From contig NC_018000.1 of NCBI RefSeq assembly GCF_000265205.3, positions 2,232,001 through 2,296,000 of the forward strand: a stretch of 64,000 nucleotides of DNA, read 5' to 3'. The notes below the pieces were generated by a model. The model saw only the letters and a list, made by a program, of their open reading frames with translations, did no database searches and was not told the origin of the DNA. The position numbers were made by a program, and so were the translations under genes. This document shows, piece after piece, positions 40,998 through 50,813 of the stretch; positions within the stretch are counted from its first letter, which is position 1, and each line of letters begins with the position of its first letter. This stretch comes from Sinorhizobium fredii USDA 257 (GTDB lineage Bacteria > Pseudomonadota > Alphaproteobacteria > Rhizobiales > Rhizobiaceae).

Positions 40998-41828
40998 CTA
41001 ACCTTTGACGCCGCCGGCCGTCAGGCCGGAAATGATCCGCCGCTGAAAGATGAGCACGAGCACCACCAGTGGCACCGTGACGATCACCGATGCGGCCATG
41101 ATGTTGCCCCACGGTATTTCGAAGTTGCTGCTGCCTGAAAGGAGCGCAATCGCCACCGGCACCGTGCGCTGCACGTCCGACGAGGTGAAGGTGAGCGCGA
41201 ACAGGAATTCGTTCCAGGCGGCAATGAAGGCGAGCAGGCCGGTCGTGACCAGGGCCGGCCACATCAGCGGCATGAACACCCGCGTGATGATCACCCAGGG
41301 CGAGGCGCCGTCGACGATCGCCGCTTCCTCGATCTCCACCGGCAGATCGCGCATGAAGGTTGTCAGCACCCAGACCGTAAACGGCAACGTGAAGATCATG
41401 TAGGAAAAGATCAGCGCCAACGGCGTGTTGAAGATCCCGATCCCGCGTATCAGCTCGAAGAGACCGGCAAGAACGGCGATCTGCGGAAACATCGACACCG
41501 ACAGGATGGTCAGCAGCAGCAGCGACCGGCCGCGGAAGCGCACCCGTCCGAGCGCATAGGCGGCGGTGACCGCGAGCAGCAGCGAGATGGCGACGACCAA
41601 CGTCGCCACGAGCAGCGAATTTCCGAGATTCCGCAGGAAGCTGCCGCTCGAGACGACGTTCGTGTAATTGGCCAGCGACAGTTCGCTTGGCCAATAGTCG
41701 ACGCGGAAGAGGGCAGTGCCGGATTTGAGGCTCGTCAGGACCGCGTAGTAGAAGGGAAAGACCGCGATGACGATGATCGTCGCGACGAGCAGGTAGAAAG
41801 CGGTGCGTTTCGCGAGTGTCGCAGCCAT
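40998..41828 (-). CDS. thuG: ThuG, permease of the trehalose/maltose ABC transporter
   Basis: 276 residues from the ATG at 41828, preceded by GGAGGAGAAC, overlapping the thuF stop by one base. Six membrane helices of the MalG type with the EAA loop EEAAIVDGASPWVIITRVFMPLMWPAL. It pairs with ThuF to form the channel in the inner membrane. Confidence 0.95.
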   Translation of the reverse strand: MAATLAKRTAFYLLVATIIVIAVFPFYYAVLTSLKSGTALFRVDYWPSELSLANYTNVVSSGSFLRNLGNSLLVATLVVAISLLLAVTAAYALGRVRFRGRSLLLLTILSVSMFPQIAVLAGLFELIRGIGIFNTPLALIFSYMIFTLPFTVWVLTTFMRDLPVEIEEAAIVDGASPWVIITRVFMPLMWPALVTTGLLAFIAAWNEFLFALTFTSSDVQRTVPVAIALLSGSSNFEIPWGNIMAASVIVTVPLVVLVLIFQRRIISGLTAGGVKG

Positions 41829-42814
41829 CAGCGTTCTCCTCCGTCGAAGTTGACGCGCCCGAACCACATGTAGAGGATGGTGATCGAGGCGATGATCAGG
41901 AACAGCATGGTCGAGGCGGCCGCGCCGTAGGCGAACTTGTCGAAATCGAAAAGGTTCTCGCGGGCCAGCACCGACATCGTCTTCGTCTGCGCATTGTTGG
42001 GGGTGAGTACGTAGATGAGGTCGAAGATGCGCAGCGCGTCGAGCATCCGGAAGATCACCGCGACCATCAGTGCCGGCCGGATGAGCGGCAAGGTCACCCG
42101 CCAGAACACCCGGAGCGGATGGACCCCGTCTATCCTGGTGGCCTCATAGATGTCGATCGGCACCATCTGCAGGCCGGCGAGGATCAGGAGCGCCATGAAC
42201 GGCGTCGTCTTCCAGACGTCGACGATGAGCACGGCGATCATCGCCGTATCGGGACTGGCGGTCCAGGCGATCTTCTGGCTGATCAGGCCGAGCCCGAGCA
42301 ATATCTCGTTCAGAATGCCGAACTGATCGTTGAGCATCCATGCCCACATCTTTGCCGAAACGATCGTCGGGATCGCCCACGGAATGAGGATTGCCGCCCG
42401 CACCAGGCCGCGCCCGGGAAAATGGGCATTCAGCACCAGGGCGACGACGAGCCCCAGCGCCGTCTCGATGCTGACGGAGATCACGGTGAATTTCAGCGTG
42501 TTCCAGACGGCGTTCCACCAGGCCGGATCGGCGAGCAGGCCCTTGTAGATGGTGCGGCCGCTCTTCAGCGTGATCCAGGAAAGATAGTTCTGAAAGCCGA
42601 CGAAATCGGCGGCGGCAAGGTTGGTCAGCGACGCATTGGTGAAGCTGAAATAGATAGTCCGGACAAGCGGCCAGCCGGCGACGAGCGCCAGCACCAGCAG
42701 GGTCGGTGCCAGGAACACCCAGGCGGAGCGGACGCGCTGGACCTTGAGGTCCGAATTGATATAGCTCGAATGCGCAAGCGCGGCCGGTGGGTCCGCGACG
42801 GTGAGATCGATCAT
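41828..42814 (-). CDS. thuF: ThuF, permease of the trehalose/maltose ABC transporter
   Basis: 328 residues with six membrane helices of the MalF type and the EAA loop YEATRIDGVHPLRVFWRVTLPLIRPAL. It follows thuE after 141 bases; the ATG at 42814 has GGGGAG upstream. Paired by position with ThuG. Confidence 0.95.
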   Translation of the reverse strand: MIDLTVADPPAALAHSSYINSDLKVQRVRSAWVFLAPTLLVLALVAGWPLVRTIYFSFTNASLTNLAAADFVGFQNYLSWITLKSGRTIYKGLLADPAWWNAVWNTLKFTVISVSIETALGLVVALVLNAHFPGRGLVRAAILIPWAIPTIVSAKMWAWMLNDQFGILNEILLGLGLISQKIAWTASPDTAMIAVLIVDVWKTTPFMALLILAGLQMVPIDIYEATRIDGVHPLRVFWRVTLPLIRPALMVAVIFRMLDALRIFDLIYVLTPNNAQTKTMSVLARENLFDFDKFAYGAAASTMLFLIIASITILYMWFGRVNFDGGER

Positions 42815-42955
42815 AAGGTTGGCTCCCCATTGCCGTTCGGCTTTCGCCGCTAGGTTTCAGGGGGATGGCGGCCGGAGTGGGCCGCCATCCCCGGCGACGG
42901 CTGCAAGGCGGGGAGAGAGGTACAAAGTTTTACAGGCTTCCCCGCCCGGGGAGGT

Positions 42956-44218
42956 TTACCAGCTGTCGCCTTTGAGCTCGGTCAGCTCGACTTCCAGCAG
43001 TTCGAGGTTCTCGGCAGCGGTGCCGTCGCCGGAGAGCGTGTTATGGACGGCGCTCCAGAGTTTCGAGGAGACCTCGTTATACTTGACCTTCGTGACGGCC
43101 GACGGGCGCGGCACGGCACTTTGGAAGATCGGTTTCCAGTTCGGCATGAAGGGGTGGGTGGCGGCAATTTCCGCGTCGTCGTAAAGGGCGGCAACCGTCG
43201 GCAATTGCGACAGTTGCAGGGCACGCGCTTTCTGCACTTCCTTGGACGAGAGGAACTTTACGAGCTCGATCGCCGCTTCCTGCTCATCGGAGTATTTCGA
43301 CACCGCGAGGTTCCAGCCGCCGAGCGTCGAGGACGGCTTTTCGCCGTCGGTCGCGGTCGGCAGCGGCATCACGTCGAACTTGCCCTTGACGGCGCTGTCG
43401 TCACCATTTCCGAGCGCATAGGCATAGGGCCAGTTGCGCATGAAGACGGCATTGCCGGTCTGCCAGACGCCGCGCGATTCCTCCTCCTGATAAGCAAGCA
43501 CGCCCTCGGGCGCGATCGTGCCGATCCAGCCCTTGGCCCGCTCGATGGCCGCAGCCGCCTTTTCGTTGTTGACGGAGATCGTCCCGTCGGCCTCGACGAT
43601 CTGCCCGCCACCGGAGGACTTGATCCATTCCAGCGCGTTGCAGGTCAGCCCCTCATAGGCATTGCCCTGGAAGACATAGCCCCAGAGATCGGCCTTCCCG
43701 TCGGCCCGCTCCTTTTCCTGGATCTCCTTGGCGATCGCCGCCAATTCGTCCCAGGTCTTGGGCGGCGTCTTGCCATATTTCTCCAGCAAGTCCTTGCGGT
43801 AGTAGAGTGCCGGCGCATCGGTGAAGATCGGCAGCGCCACCAGCTTGCCGTTGACGGTCTGTGACTGGATAATCGACGGAAAGTGATCGCCGACCACGTC
43901 TTTGGCGGCCTCGGTGAGGTCGACGAACTGGTCGGCGAGCTGCGGCGCCCAGATAACGTCCGTCTGGTAGACGTCGACGTCCTTGTTTCCAGCCGCCAGC
44001 CACAGCCGGTATTGGCTGAATTGCTCGCTGCTCGACGGCGGCATGGTGACGAGACTGACCTTGTGGCCGGTCTTTTTCTCGAAGGCGTCGAGCTGTTCGC
44101 GCATGAAATGCACGTTCTTGCCGGTGGTGTTGGCGGCAAGCGCGAGCTCCGCAGCGACGGCAAGATCGGCGGCGCCCAAAGCGGCGCAGAGAGTCAAGGT
44201 TCTCAGAAGCAGTGTCAT
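42956..44218 (-). CDS. thuE: ThuE, periplasmic trehalose/maltose-binding protein
   Basis: 420 residues from the ATG at 44218 (GGAGGA upstream). Signal peptide TLLLRTLTLCAALGAADLAVAA, then the extracellular binding protein family 1 fold (FEKKTGHKVSLVTMPPSS, ALYYRKDLLEKYGKTPPKTWDELAA, NAVFMRNWPYAYALGN). It captures the sugar in the periplasm and delivers it to ThuFGK. It is the first gene of the operon and probably controlled from the region shared with thuR. Confidence 0.95.
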   Translation of the reverse strand: MTLLLRTLTLCAALGAADLAVAAELALAANTTGKNVHFMREQLDAFEKKTGHKVSLVTMPPSSSEQFSQYRLWLAAGNKDVDVYQTDVIWAPQLADQFVDLTEAAKDVVGDHFPSIIQSQTVNGKLVALPIFTDAPALYYRKDLLEKYGKTPPKTWDELAAIAKEIQEKERADGKADLWGYVFQGNAYEGLTCNALEWIKSSGGGQIVEADGTISVNNEKAAAAIERAKGWIGTIAPEGVLAYQEEESRGVWQTGNAVFMRNWPYAYALGNGDDSAVKGKFDVMPLPTATDGEKPSSTLGGWNLAVSKYSDEQEAAIELVKFLSSKEVQKARALQLSQLPTVAALYDDAEIAATHPFMPNWKPIFQSAVPRPSAVTKVKYNEVSSKLWSAVHNTLSGDGTAAENLELLEVELTELKGDSW

Positions 44219-44595
44219 GATCGATGGCTCCTCCAAATCCCCCAACCGCTCGAAAGCTCCTCAGCAAATTCGAAAACGGTTTGGCTGGAAAAAAGTGTCA
44301 GAAGCGCGAAATGATGTCAATATACTGCCGGACGCCAGTTTGCAGGTACGAATTCAGACGGTTAAATGTCACAAATTCAGGAGCTTATCTTGTTTACAAC
44401 CCTGCTTCGCGTTCGTTGACTCAAAGCTCACGATGAGTGTACGCCTCATGAAATTTAAAGCGATTTGGCTGAGGTGACCGCGCAAGACAGACTCTGCTTT
44501 TCGCCAGATGCGGCAACCGGGCGATCGGTTGTCCCTTGCGGCAAAGGCGTATATTCCTCATCGAGCAACCGGGGTTAAGGGAATAGTTAGGCCGC
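44219..44595. promoter_or_regulatory. Divergent thuE-thuR control region
   Basis: 377 bases without a gene between the leftward thu operon and the rightward regulator gene. It must hold both promoters and the binding site for the LacI-type regulator ThuR. It is less GC-rich than its surroundings. I did not find a clean LacI-type palindrome by eye. Confidence 0.6.
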
Positions 44596-45624
44596 ATGAA
44601 GCTCAAGGAGTTCGCCCGCCAATTGGGTCTTTCGCCGACAACGGTCAGCCGCGCGCTGAGCGGCTATCCGGAGGTGAGCGAAAAGACCCGCAAACGGGTG
44701 GCGGAAGAGGCCGTCCGGCTCGGCTATCGGCCCAACATCAATGCGGTGCGGCTGGTGACGGGGCGCGCCGGTGCGATCGGCGTCATCATGGGCCGCACCG
44801 GCGAGTTTCACTTCGCCGAATTCATGAGCGGCATGGCCGAGCGCCTGGACGGCGAGGACATCGACATCCTTGTCAGCCCGACGACGGATCGCGACTCCAC
44901 CGACGAGATTTCGCTCTACAGCCGGCTCGTCACCAGCGGCCGGGTCGATGCGGTGATCGTCCATTCGCCGAAGCCGACCGACGAGCGCATCGCCTTTCTT
45001 CACGAGCTCGGCTTTCCATTTCTGGTCCACGGCCGTTCCGAGACCGACGTGCCGCATGCCTGGATCGATATCGACAACGAGAGCGCCGTCCGGCGCGCCA
45101 CGTCCCATCTGCTCGACCTCGGCCACAAACGCGTTGCGATGATCAACGGCCGCCACGGGCGGACCTTCTCGCTGCATCGCGACAAGGGTTACCGCAATGC
45201 GCTGCAGGAGCGCGGTATTCCCTTCGATCCACGCCTTGTCGCCCATGACCACTTCACCGACGAGCTCGGTTTTCGCTATGCCCGGTCGTTTCTCGAACAA
45301 TCGCCGCGGCCGACCGCCTTCGTTGCCGGTTCGATGATGACGGCGCTCGGGATCTATCGCGCGGTGCGTTCCCGCGGGCTCGTCGTCGGACGCGACATTT
45401 CGGTGATCGCCCATGACGACGTGTTCCCCTATCTGACGGCCGACAACATGGTCCCGTCGCTTTCGGCGACCCGCTCCTCGATGCGGGCGGCCGGGGCACG
45501 ATCGGCGGATCTCGTGCTGCAACTGTTGGGCGGACGGTCGGCCGAGGAAATCCACGAGCTCTGGCCCGTCGAACTCATCCTGCGCGAGTCGACCGGCCCG
45601 GCGCCAGCGGAAGCACAGTCTTGA
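44596..45624 (+). CDS. thuR: ThuR, LacI-family regulator of the thu operon
   Basis: 342 residues. The N-terminal LacI helix-turn-helix is clear (MKLKEFARQLGLSPTTVSRA, LSGYPEVSEKTRKRVAEEAV, RLGYRPNINAVRL), followed by the periplasmic-binding-like sensing domain (WIDIDNESAVRRATSHLLDLGHKRVAMING, ISVIAHDDVFPYL). Divergent to thuE, as in S. meliloti, where ThuR controls trehalose-inducible expression. The stop overlaps the next gene's TTG start by 4 bases. Confidence 0.93.
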   Translation: MKLKEFARQLGLSPTTVSRALSGYPEVSEKTRKRVAEEAVRLGYRPNINAVRLVTGRAGAIGVIMGRTGEFHFAEFMSGMAERLDGEDIDILVSPTTDRDSTDEISLYSRLVTSGRVDAVIVHSPKPTDERIAFLHELGFPFLVHGRSETDVPHAWIDIDNESAVRRATSHLLDLGHKRVAMINGRHGRTFSLHRDKGYRNALQERGIPFDPRLVAHDHFTDELGFRYARSFLEQSPRPTAFVAGSMMTALGIYRAVRSRGLVVGRDISVIAHDDVFPYLTADNMVPSLSATRSSMRAAGARSADLVLQLLGGRSAEEIHELWPVELILRESTGPAPAEAQS

Positions 45625-46847
45625 GCGAGCAAGTCATCGCACGCAAAGAGGTCGCGATCATCGGCGGCGGACCGGCCGGCCTGATGGCGGCCGAGACCCT
45701 GGCGGAGCTCGGCCATGCGGTGACGATCTACGAGGTGATGCCGACAGCCGCGCGCAAGTTACTGCTTGCTGGCAAGTCCGGGCTCAACATCACTCATTCC
45801 GAGAGCTATCAGCGCTTCGCGATGCGCTTCGGCCACGCGTCCGATCGCCTCCGCCCTGCCCTCGACGCCTTCACGCCCGACGACATACGAACCTGGGCGG
45901 CCGGGCTCGGCACAGAAACCTTCGTCGGCTCCTCCGGCCGCGTCTTTCCGAAGGCGATGAAGGCCTCCCCGCTGCTGCGGGCCTGGCTGCGCCGGCTGGA
46001 GGCCAAGCGCGTCAGGCTCCTCACCCGCCACCGCTGGATCGGCCTTGCGGAGGACGGCTATCTGTTCGAGACGCCGGAGGGACGGAAGACCGTCCACTGC
46101 GACGCCGCGCTGCTGGCACTTGGCGGCGCAAGCTGGCCGCGGCTCGGCTCCGACGCCGCCTGGGTGCCTTGGCTGGCCGCCAAGGGAGTAGAAGTCCACC
46201 CGTTTCGCCCCGCCAATTGCGGCTTCGACGTCGCCTGGAGCGAGGCATTCGTGGGGCGCTTCGCCGGCGAACCCTTGAAATCCGTCGCCGCCACGTCCGG
46301 AGCCGGCGCCCTTCCGGGCGAATTCGTGGTGAGCCGCCACGGGATCGAAGGCAGCCTTGTCTACGCCCATGCGGCGGCCCTGCGCGACCAGCTCGAGCGG
46401 GACGGCAAGGCCGCGCTTACGCTCGATCTCGCGCCGGGTCGAAGCCTGGACCGCCTGACGCGGGATCTGGCGCGCCAGGACGGCAAGGCGAGCTTTGCCA
46501 ATCGCCTCAGGAAGGGCGCCGGCCTCGAAGGCGTCAAAGCGGCGCTGTTACGCGAGCTCGTGCCGGCGGCATCGAAGGCCGATCCAGAAAGGCTGGCAGT
46601 CACCATAAAGGCCTTGCCCATCCCGCTGCTGCGGCCGCGGCCAATCGCCGAGGCGATCTCGTCGGCCGGCGGCATCGGCTTTGATCAGATCGACGCTCAC
46701 TTCATGCTGAAGGCGCTCCCCGGCCTCTTCGTCGCTGGCGAGATGCTCGACTGGGAAGCGCCAACCGGCGGTTACCTGCTGACCGCCTGCATTGCGACGG
46801 GCCGTGCCGCGGCGCGCGGCATCGAGGCCTGGCTCGTTCGCGACTAA
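45621..46847 (+). CDS. FAD-dependent oxidoreductase of the HI0933/TIGR03862 flavoprotein family
   Basis: 408 residues, TTG start overlapping the thuR stop (TTGA). FAD-binding motif VAIIGGGPAGLMAAETLAELG near residue 11, the family marker KLLLAGKSGLNITHSE, and the C-terminal GLFVAGEMLDWEAPTGGYLLTACIATGRAAARGI. These proteins are widespread with poorly known reactions. It is co-transcribed with thuR by overlap, but no sugar role follows from that. Confidence 0.9.
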   Translation: MSEQVIARKEVAIIGGGPAGLMAAETLAELGHAVTIYEVMPTAARKLLLAGKSGLNITHSESYQRFAMRFGHASDRLRPALDAFTPDDIRTWAAGLGTETFVGSSGRVFPKAMKASPLLRAWLRRLEAKRVRLLTRHRWIGLAEDGYLFETPEGRKTVHCDAALLALGGASWPRLGSDAAWVPWLAAKGVEVHPFRPANCGFDVAWSEAFVGRFAGEPLKSVAATSGAGALPGEFVVSRHGIEGSLVYAHAAALRDQLERDGKAALTLDLAPGRSLDRLTRDLARQDGKASFANRLRKGAGLEGVKAALLRELVPAASKADPERLAVTIKALPIPLLRPRPIAEAISSAGGIGFDQIDAHFMLKALPGLFVAGEMLDWEAPTGGYLLTACIATGRAAARGIEAWLVRD

Positions 46848-47049
46848 TCGGGCTTTGCGACAACCCTATCCGTGAGCGGAAAGCTCATTCGATCTACATT
46901 CATGAACTGAATTCACAGGCGTTTCAACAAGGCAGCCGCTTATCGCGGCGGCGCGGCGCTAGCATATTGCACTGCGAAAGACCAACCGTCGTCAACGCCT
47001 CTTCAAGCCTCCGCTCGCACTCCGAACAGTGGGGGGAAACGGATTTGCC

Positions 47050-48231
47050 ATGCCTCTCGCTATCTTCGCCCTGACGATCGCCGCTTACGCGATCGGCACC
47101 ACTGAATTCGTCATCGTCGGTCTGTTGCCGACGGTCGCGACCGACCTCGACATTACCCTGCCGCTCGCCGGCCTTATCGTCAGCGTTTATGCGCTCGGCG
47201 TCACCTTCGGCGCCCCCATTCTCACCGCACTCACTAGCAGGATCGAGCGCAAGCCGCTACTGCTCGGCTTGATGGCGCTCTTCATCGCCGGCAATACGGC
47301 AGCTGCACTTTCGTCGAGCTATGAAATGCTGCTCGTCGCCCGCGTCTTCTCGGCCTTCGCCCACGGTGTGTTCTTCTCGGTCGGCTCGACGATCGCCGCC
47401 GATCTCGTTCCGGAAAATCGCCGCGCCTCGGCGATCGCCATGATGTTCATGGGGCTGACCGTCGCAATCGTCACCGGCGTGCCGATCGGCACCCATATCG
47501 GCCAGATCTTCGGTTGGCGCACGACCTTCTGGGCCGTTGCGGCGCTCGGCGTGATCGCCTTTGCCGGCATCGCGGCGCTCCTGCCGAAGTCGCTCTCCAG
47601 GGCTACCCCGGCAAGCCTTGTCGACCAGCTCCGCGTGCTTTCCTCCGGCCGCCTGCTGATCGTCTTCGCGATGACCGCGCTCGGCTATGGCGGCACCTTC
47701 GTCGCCTTTACCTACCTCGCGCCGATCCTTCAGGAAATCACCGGCTTTTCGCCCGAAAGCGTCGGCCTGATCCTGGTTCTCTACGGCGTCGCCATCGCCA
47801 TCGGCAATATCGCCGGCGGGCGGATCGCCAACACCAATCCGGTGAAGGCGCTTATCGGCCTCTTCCTCCTCCAGGCGCTGGTACTCTTCGCCTTCTCCTT
47901 CACGGCGGCTTCCCCGGTGCCGACGCTCGTCACGCTGGCCGCGCTCGGCTTCCTCTCCTTCGCAAATGTTCCGGGGTTGCAGCTCTATGTCGTCCAGCTT
48001 GCCAAGGAGCATCGACCCGGCACCATCGATGTCGCCTCGGCGCTCAACATCGCCGCCTTCAACCTCGGCATCGCGCTCGGTGCCTGGCTCGGCGGCACGG
48101 TGGTGGACTCCGCCCTCGGTCTCGCTGCGACGCCCTGGGTCGGCGCCGTCCTCGTGTCCCTCGCACTGCTCTTGACCCTCTGGAGCGGTGCACTGGATCG
48201 GCGCTCCACCGGCGCATTGCAGGCCGCCTGA
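47050..48231 (+). CDS. MFS transporter of the AraJ/drug efflux type
   Basis: 393 residues from the ATG at 47050, which has GTGGGGGGA upstream. Twelve membrane helices; the opening FALTIAAYAIGTTEFVIVGLLPTVATDLDITLPLAG is the hallmark of the AraJ/YdhP/NepI-like efflux subgroup, and the loop RIERKPLLLGLMALFIAGN is the MFS motif A position. Likely an exporter of small molecules; substrate unknown. It stands alone, with about 200 bases before it containing nothing recognised. Confidence 0.92.
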   Translation: MPLAIFALTIAAYAIGTTEFVIVGLLPTVATDLDITLPLAGLIVSVYALGVTFGAPILTALTSRIERKPLLLGLMALFIAGNTAAALSSSYEMLLVARVFSAFAHGVFFSVGSTIAADLVPENRRASAIAMMFMGLTVAIVTGVPIGTHIGQIFGWRTTFWAVAALGVIAFAGIAALLPKSLSRATPASLVDQLRVLSSGRLLIVFAMTALGYGGTFVAFTYLAPILQEITGFSPESVGLILVLYGVAIAIGNIAGGRIANTNPVKALIGLFLLQALVLFAFSFTAASPVPTLVTLAALGFLSFANVPGLQLYVVQLAKEHRPGTIDVASALNIAAFNLGIALGAWLGGTVVDSALGLAATPWVGAVLVSLALLLTLWSGALDRRSTGALQAA

Positions 48232-48309
48232 TCCTTGTTCATCAGGCTTCCAGCGGCCCGATGCATGACGCGCCGGGCCGCTCTTCTATGCTTCCCCTCT
48301 CCGCGCCGC

Positions 48310-48519
48310 TCAGTCGTCGATCCGGAATCCGACCTTCATGACCACCTGATAGTGGGCCACCTTGCCATTGACGATCTGCCCGCGAATCTGGTCGACCTCG
48401 AACCAGTCGAGGTTACGCATCGTTTTCGAAGCCCGCGAAATCGCCGTTTCGATGGCTTCGTTAACCGAGTTCGGAGAACTTCCGATCAGTTCAACTTTCT
48501 TATAGACGTGCCCGCTCAC
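48310..48519 (-). CDS. Dodecin family flavin-binding protein
   Basis: 69 residues, the standard dodecin size. Sequence features are HVYKKVELIGSSPNSVNEAI, the flavin-stacking tryptophan in NLDWFEVDQIRGQI and the end HYQVVMKVGFRI. Dodecins form 12-mers that store riboflavin or FMN in the cytoplasm. The ATG is preceded by GAGGA. A single-gene unit. Confidence 0.95.
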   Translation of the reverse strand: MSGHVYKKVELIGSSPNSVNEAIETAISRASKTMRNLDWFEVDQIRGQIVNGKVAHYQVVMKVGFRIDD

Positions 48520-48749
48520 CGTATCCTCCTCAAAGGTTTCCGATTTGGCATCCTTGGCATCTAGGTCGACAGCAGCATGCGTCGCCGCTGACTAGCCGAT
48601 CATGCCTCCGTTGCGTCCCCGCCGCCAGCGAAAGCTCGAAATTGCGGTCGACCGCGCCGGCAAAACGCATCGGCAGGGCGAAAATCAATTCACCGCGGCA
48701 CCGGCGCGGGCTATAGCGGGTTTCATTCGATGCCGCTCTGGAGCTCGCC

Positions 48750-49982
48750 ATGACTGATACCGTCACCGACCGTTTCTTGCGCTACGTCGTCATCGACACC
48801 CAGTCGGACCCCACGTCACCGACGCAGCCCTCCACCGAAAAGCAGAAGACTCTCGGCCGTTTGCTGGTCGAGGAGTTGCTGGCGATCGGCCTTGCCGACG
48901 CCCATCTCGACGAGCACGGCTACGTCTATGCGACCATTCCGTCGAACGTGGACAAGCCGGTGCCGGTGATCTGCTTCTGCTCGCATATGGACACGGCGCC
49001 CGACTTCACCGGCACCAACGTCAAGCCGCAGATCGTCCGCAACTACGCGGGTGGCGACATCCGGCTCGCGGGCGATCCGGCGCAGGTGATCCGCGTCAGC
49101 GACAATCCGGCGCTCGCCGACCAGATCGGCAACGACATCATCACGACCGACGGCATGACGCTGCTCGGCGCCGACGACAAGGCCGGTCTCGCCGAGATCG
49201 TCGCGGCCGCCCAGCGCCTCGTCGACAATCCCGACATTCGACACGGAACGATCAAGATCCTCTTTACGCCCGACGAAGAGATCGGCCGCGGCGTCGACAA
49301 GGCGGACCTTGAAAAGCTCGGCGCCGCCTTCGCCTACACGGTCGACGGCGAGACGGCCGGCCATATCGAGGACGAGACATTCTCGGCCGACAGCGTCGAT
49401 ATCACCATCCACGGCGTCGCCATCCATCCGGGCTTCGCCAAGGGCAAGATGGAAAACGCCATCAAGATCGCCGCGGCGATCGTCGATCGGCTGCCGAAGG
49501 ACATGGCGCCGGAGACGACGGCCGGCCGCGAGGGCTTCGTCCATCCGACCGGCCTGACCGGTTCGATGGAGAAGGCCACCTTGAGCTTCATCGTCCGCGA
49601 TTTCGAAGAAGAGGGCCTCGCCGCCAAGGAGCAGATGCTCGATCACCTGGCGAGAAGCGTCATGAAGGACTATTCCGGCTCCAGCTACAGCTTCGAGGTC
49701 AAGGAGCAATACCGCAACATGAAGGCGATCCTCGACCGCCATCCGGAGATCGTCGAGAATGCCGTCGAGGCGATCCGCCGCGCCGGGATGACGCCGGTTC
49801 GCGGCAGCATCCGCGGCGGCACCGACGGGTCGCGGCTGTCCTTCATGGGCCTGCCCTCCGCCAACCTCTTTGCCGGCGGCCACGCCTTCCACTCGCCGCT
49901 TGAATGGATCAGCCGGCAGGACATGGAGAGAGCGGTGGAGACGATCGTCGAACTGGCGAAGGTCTGGGCGGAGCGGAGTTAG
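48750..49982 (+). CDS. pepT: Peptidase T (tripeptidase)
   Basis: 410 residues of the M20 metallopeptidase family. Zinc-binding and catalytic segments are CSHMDTAPDFTGTNVKP, ITTDGMTLLGADDKAGLAEI and FTPDEEIGRGVDKADL, plus IRGGTDGSRLSFMGLPSANLFAGG with the last histidine at AFHSPLEW. It removes the N-terminal residue from tripeptides in the cytoplasm. Length is normal for PepT. Confidence 0.95.
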   Translation: MTDTVTDRFLRYVVIDTQSDPTSPTQPSTEKQKTLGRLLVEELLAIGLADAHLDEHGYVYATIPSNVDKPVPVICFCSHMDTAPDFTGTNVKPQIVRNYAGGDIRLAGDPAQVIRVSDNPALADQIGNDIITTDGMTLLGADDKAGLAEIVAAAQRLVDNPDIRHGTIKILFTPDEEIGRGVDKADLEKLGAAFAYTVDGETAGHIEDETFSADSVDITIHGVAIHPGFAKGKMENAIKIAAAIVDRLPKDMAPETTAGREGFVHPTGLTGSMEKATLSFIVRDFEEEGLAAKEQMLDHLARSVMKDYSGSSYSFEVKEQYRNMKAILDRHPEIVENAVEAIRRAGMTPVRGSIRGGTDGSRLSFMGLPSANLFAGGHAFHSPLEWISRQDMERAVETIVELAKVWAERS

Positions 49983-50134
49983 GACGCTCGCTTGTCCACA
50001 AGGGGCGCATGAGTTGCATCTCTTGCTCAGGCTTGGGTGGTGACCGGAAGTTCTCAGCCAGAGTGCCGAAGAGCTACATCGCGGACCGGCCGGACATCGC
50101 TTGCATGTTGGCCCGACGGCATGATCCGCCGCCA

Positions 50135-50623
50135 CTATTCCAGAATGGCGACGGCTTCGACCTCGAAGAGCATGGGTTCAATTGCAAGCTTGGGGACAGG
50201 GATCAGAGTCTGCGCCGGGAGTGCCTCGCCGAACATTTCCTTGACGTTTTTGGTCAACACCTCCAGCTTGGACATATCGTGATCGACCACGAAGACCGTG
50301 AGCTTGGCGACCTGATCCGGCCTTGCACCGAGCGCATCGAGGGCGGTGCGCAGATTTGCGTAGGCCTGCTTCACCTGGACAGCGAAGTCGGGCGACAAGG
50401 CTCCAGTGCTGTCTTGGCCGCCCTGTCCGGAGATGTAGGCTAGCCGGGCTTCGCGGGGCACAATCACCGCCGTGCTGTAGCCATTCGGCGTCGGATCATA
50501 GAGGTTTCGTGGATTGACGATGATCAGCTTGAGATCATTCTCATTCGCTGTCGTCGCATTGGGAACTCCCATGGTCATGATGAGTAGCCCTCCGATAAGC
50601 AGATGCTTGATTGCGCGTGACAT
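50135..50623 (-). CDS. Exported RidA/YjgF-family protein
   Basis: 162 residues. Unlike cytosolic RidA it begins with a signal peptide (AIKHLLIGGLLIMTMGVPNATTA). The mature part has the RidA fold (ARLAYISGQGGQDSTGALSPDFAVQVKQAYANLRTALDALGAR, KLTVFVVDHDM, LIPVPKLAIEPMLFEVEAVAI). The usual catalytic arginine segment (xRxxV..) is replaced by TLIPVPKLA, so imine deaminase activity is doubtful. It is divergent to a TetR-type regulator with a perfect operator between them and is probably its target. Confidence 0.9.
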   Translation of the reverse strand: MSRAIKHLLIGGLLIMTMGVPNATTANENDLKLIIVNPRNLYDPTPNGYSTAVIVPREARLAYISGQGGQDSTGALSPDFAVQVKQAYANLRTALDALGARPDQVAKLTVFVVDHDMSKLEVLTKNVKEMFGEALPAQTLIPVPKLAIEPMLFEVEAVAILE

Positions 50624-50700
50624 GATTTTCTCTTGGCGCTGAGGACAAAACGTGCCCCCGCGGTGCAGGATTGAACTTTAACCCATCGCCCATATGATTT

Positions 50701-50744
50701 ACTCGTACAGCGTACCATTCAATCGCACCGTACGCTGTACGAGT
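50701..50744. promoter_or_regulatory. Perfect 15-bp inverted repeat, probable TetR-family operator
   Basis: Arms ACTCGTACAGCGTAC (50701-50715) and GTACGCTGTACGAGT (50730-50744) are exact reverse complements with a 14-base spacer. Each arm also contains a smaller palindrome (GTAC-AGC-GTAC / GTAC-GCT-GTAC). It lies between the divergent ridA-like and TetR-type genes, the standard position for an autoregulatory TetR operator that may bind two dimers. Confidence 0.85.
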
Positions 50745-50813
50745 CAAGCGTTCAGGATCGACATTCGTCGCATCGTCGGCTTAAATCGACGTTCTGATCA
50801 GCAAGGAAGACGG

